A DNA stretch of 5,156 nt, from positions 1 to 5,156 of the forward strand of contig CAAENL010000151.1 of assembly GCA_900757335.1 (NCBI GenBank). The letters run 5' to 3'. The stretch is from Clostridia bacterium. Lineage in GTDB: Bacteria; Bacillota; Clostridia; Oscillospirales; Acutalibacteraceae. The notes beneath the pieces were generated by a model. That model was not told the DNA's origin. It searched no databases and saw only the letters and a list, made by a program, of their open reading frames with translations. Of the stretch, positions 4,903-5,156 are shown in pieces. The translations under genes and the position numbers were made by a program. The number at the start of each line of letters is the position of its first letter. Within the stretch, counting starts at the first letter, position 1.

Positions 4903-4964
4903 GCCGTTATTGGACACTTTAAAGTGCCTTAGATTTAAGAAAATATCCATTCCCATGAAACTTC
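4903..4964 (-). repeat. 62-bp identical repeat: B leader and A-gene 3' end
   Basis: These bases are identical to 1319-1380. They contain part of the leader between an A and a B gene, with the palindrome CACTTTAAAGTG at 4915-4926 (1331-1342 in the other copy), the A stop codon and the last codons of the A gene. The equivalent spacer between A2 and B1 (2487-2510) has lost the palindrome (CATTTTTCGGTG). Confidence 0.88.
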
Positions 4965-5156
4965 AAATTTTTCCTGGTCATCTTCTGCTTCTGACTTTGT
5001 TATTTCAAGCTTTTCAAAAACAGTTTTATCGTCACCTTGAAAATCATTAATATTTTTGCTTTGAATAATTTCTCCTGTTTCGTAATTTAGTTTCGTGTAC
5101 CCTTTTTCGCCCAATGAGTAAACGCAAGGAGATGAGGAAGAACGGGTAAAAAATCT
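4935..5156 (-). CDS. A-family putative immunity protein (A4), cut by the window edge
   Basis: The last 73 codons and the TAA stop (4935-4937) of a fourth A-family gene. The visible part runs from RFFTRSSSSPCVYSLGEKGY through TKLNYETGEIIQSKN and FQGDDKTVFEKLEITKSEA to SWEWIFS. It differs from A1 and A3 at only a few positions, including RFF for RYF and ITKSEAEDD near the end. The anchor and variable middle lie outside the window. By the pattern of the other three copies, a toxin gene or toxin tail should end exactly at its start codon. Confidence 0.85.
   Translation of the reverse strand, partial: RFFTRSSSSPCVYSLGEKGYTKLNYETGEIIQSKNINDFQGDDKTVFEKLEITKSEAEDDQEKFEVSWEWIFS

Noticed and set aside
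1295..5156. CRISPR array or insertion sequence as the source of the repeats
   Set aside because: The repeats are long coding blocks separated by whole genes, not short regular units with spacers. No transposase frame or terminal inverted repeats were found.

Overview
The window is AT-rich DNA from a low-GC bacterium. A Firmicute-like anaerobe or a relative fits best: there is a canonical Shine-Dalgarno-led TTG start, an Xre-type regulator with a partner membrane protein, a chromosomal tRNA-Lys with an encoded CCA end, and a GAAA-tetraloop terminator. The sequence alone does not fix the genus.

Plus strand, 1-1130: tRNA-Lys(CTT) is followed by its own intrinsic terminator and about 220 bp of AT-rich non-coding DNA. 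A strong sigma-A-type promoter with a perfect 20-bp palindrome just downstream of its -10 then drives a two-gene unit. This unit is a 67-aa YozG-like HTH regulator and a small membrane protein gene overlapping it by ATGA. The membrane gene is interrupted by an in-frame TAA at codon 71; past the stop the frame stays open to 1112 and carries the rest of the protein, so it is probably a nonsense pseudogene. A hairpin with a short T run ends the unit.

Minus strand, about 1295-5156: this part is a tandem array that reads as a polymorphic toxin/immunity reservoir. In transcription order (high to low coordinate) it holds immunity-like A4 (cut by the window edge), B2, a toxin-tail remnant, A3, a longer toxin module, A2, B1, a second toxin-tail remnant, A1, and a few bases of another B gene start, where the array stops. 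Families A and B are small single-pass, N-in/C-out predicted membrane proteins. They share a C-terminal core (DGRxTIxSFG ... GxKGYTKLNYET ... FxxxDKxxFE) and differ strongly in the middle. The longer toxin module begins with the end of a phage MuF-like minor head protein (CEKC ... HPNCGC). It continues into an amphipathic/hydrophobic stretch and a C-terminal domain with an RDKYDF motif. Its 5' end is missing.

Inferred working: an active MuF-fused (or similar delivery-fused) toxin gene probably lies outside the window on the high-coordinate side. The array would store spare toxin ends and immunity genes that can recombine with it and protect against sister toxins. Each A gene is translationally coupled to a toxin tail: its ribosome binding site lies inside the last codons of the toxin frame. 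This gives a plausible reason why even the truncated tails have kept their reading frame and near-identical sequence.
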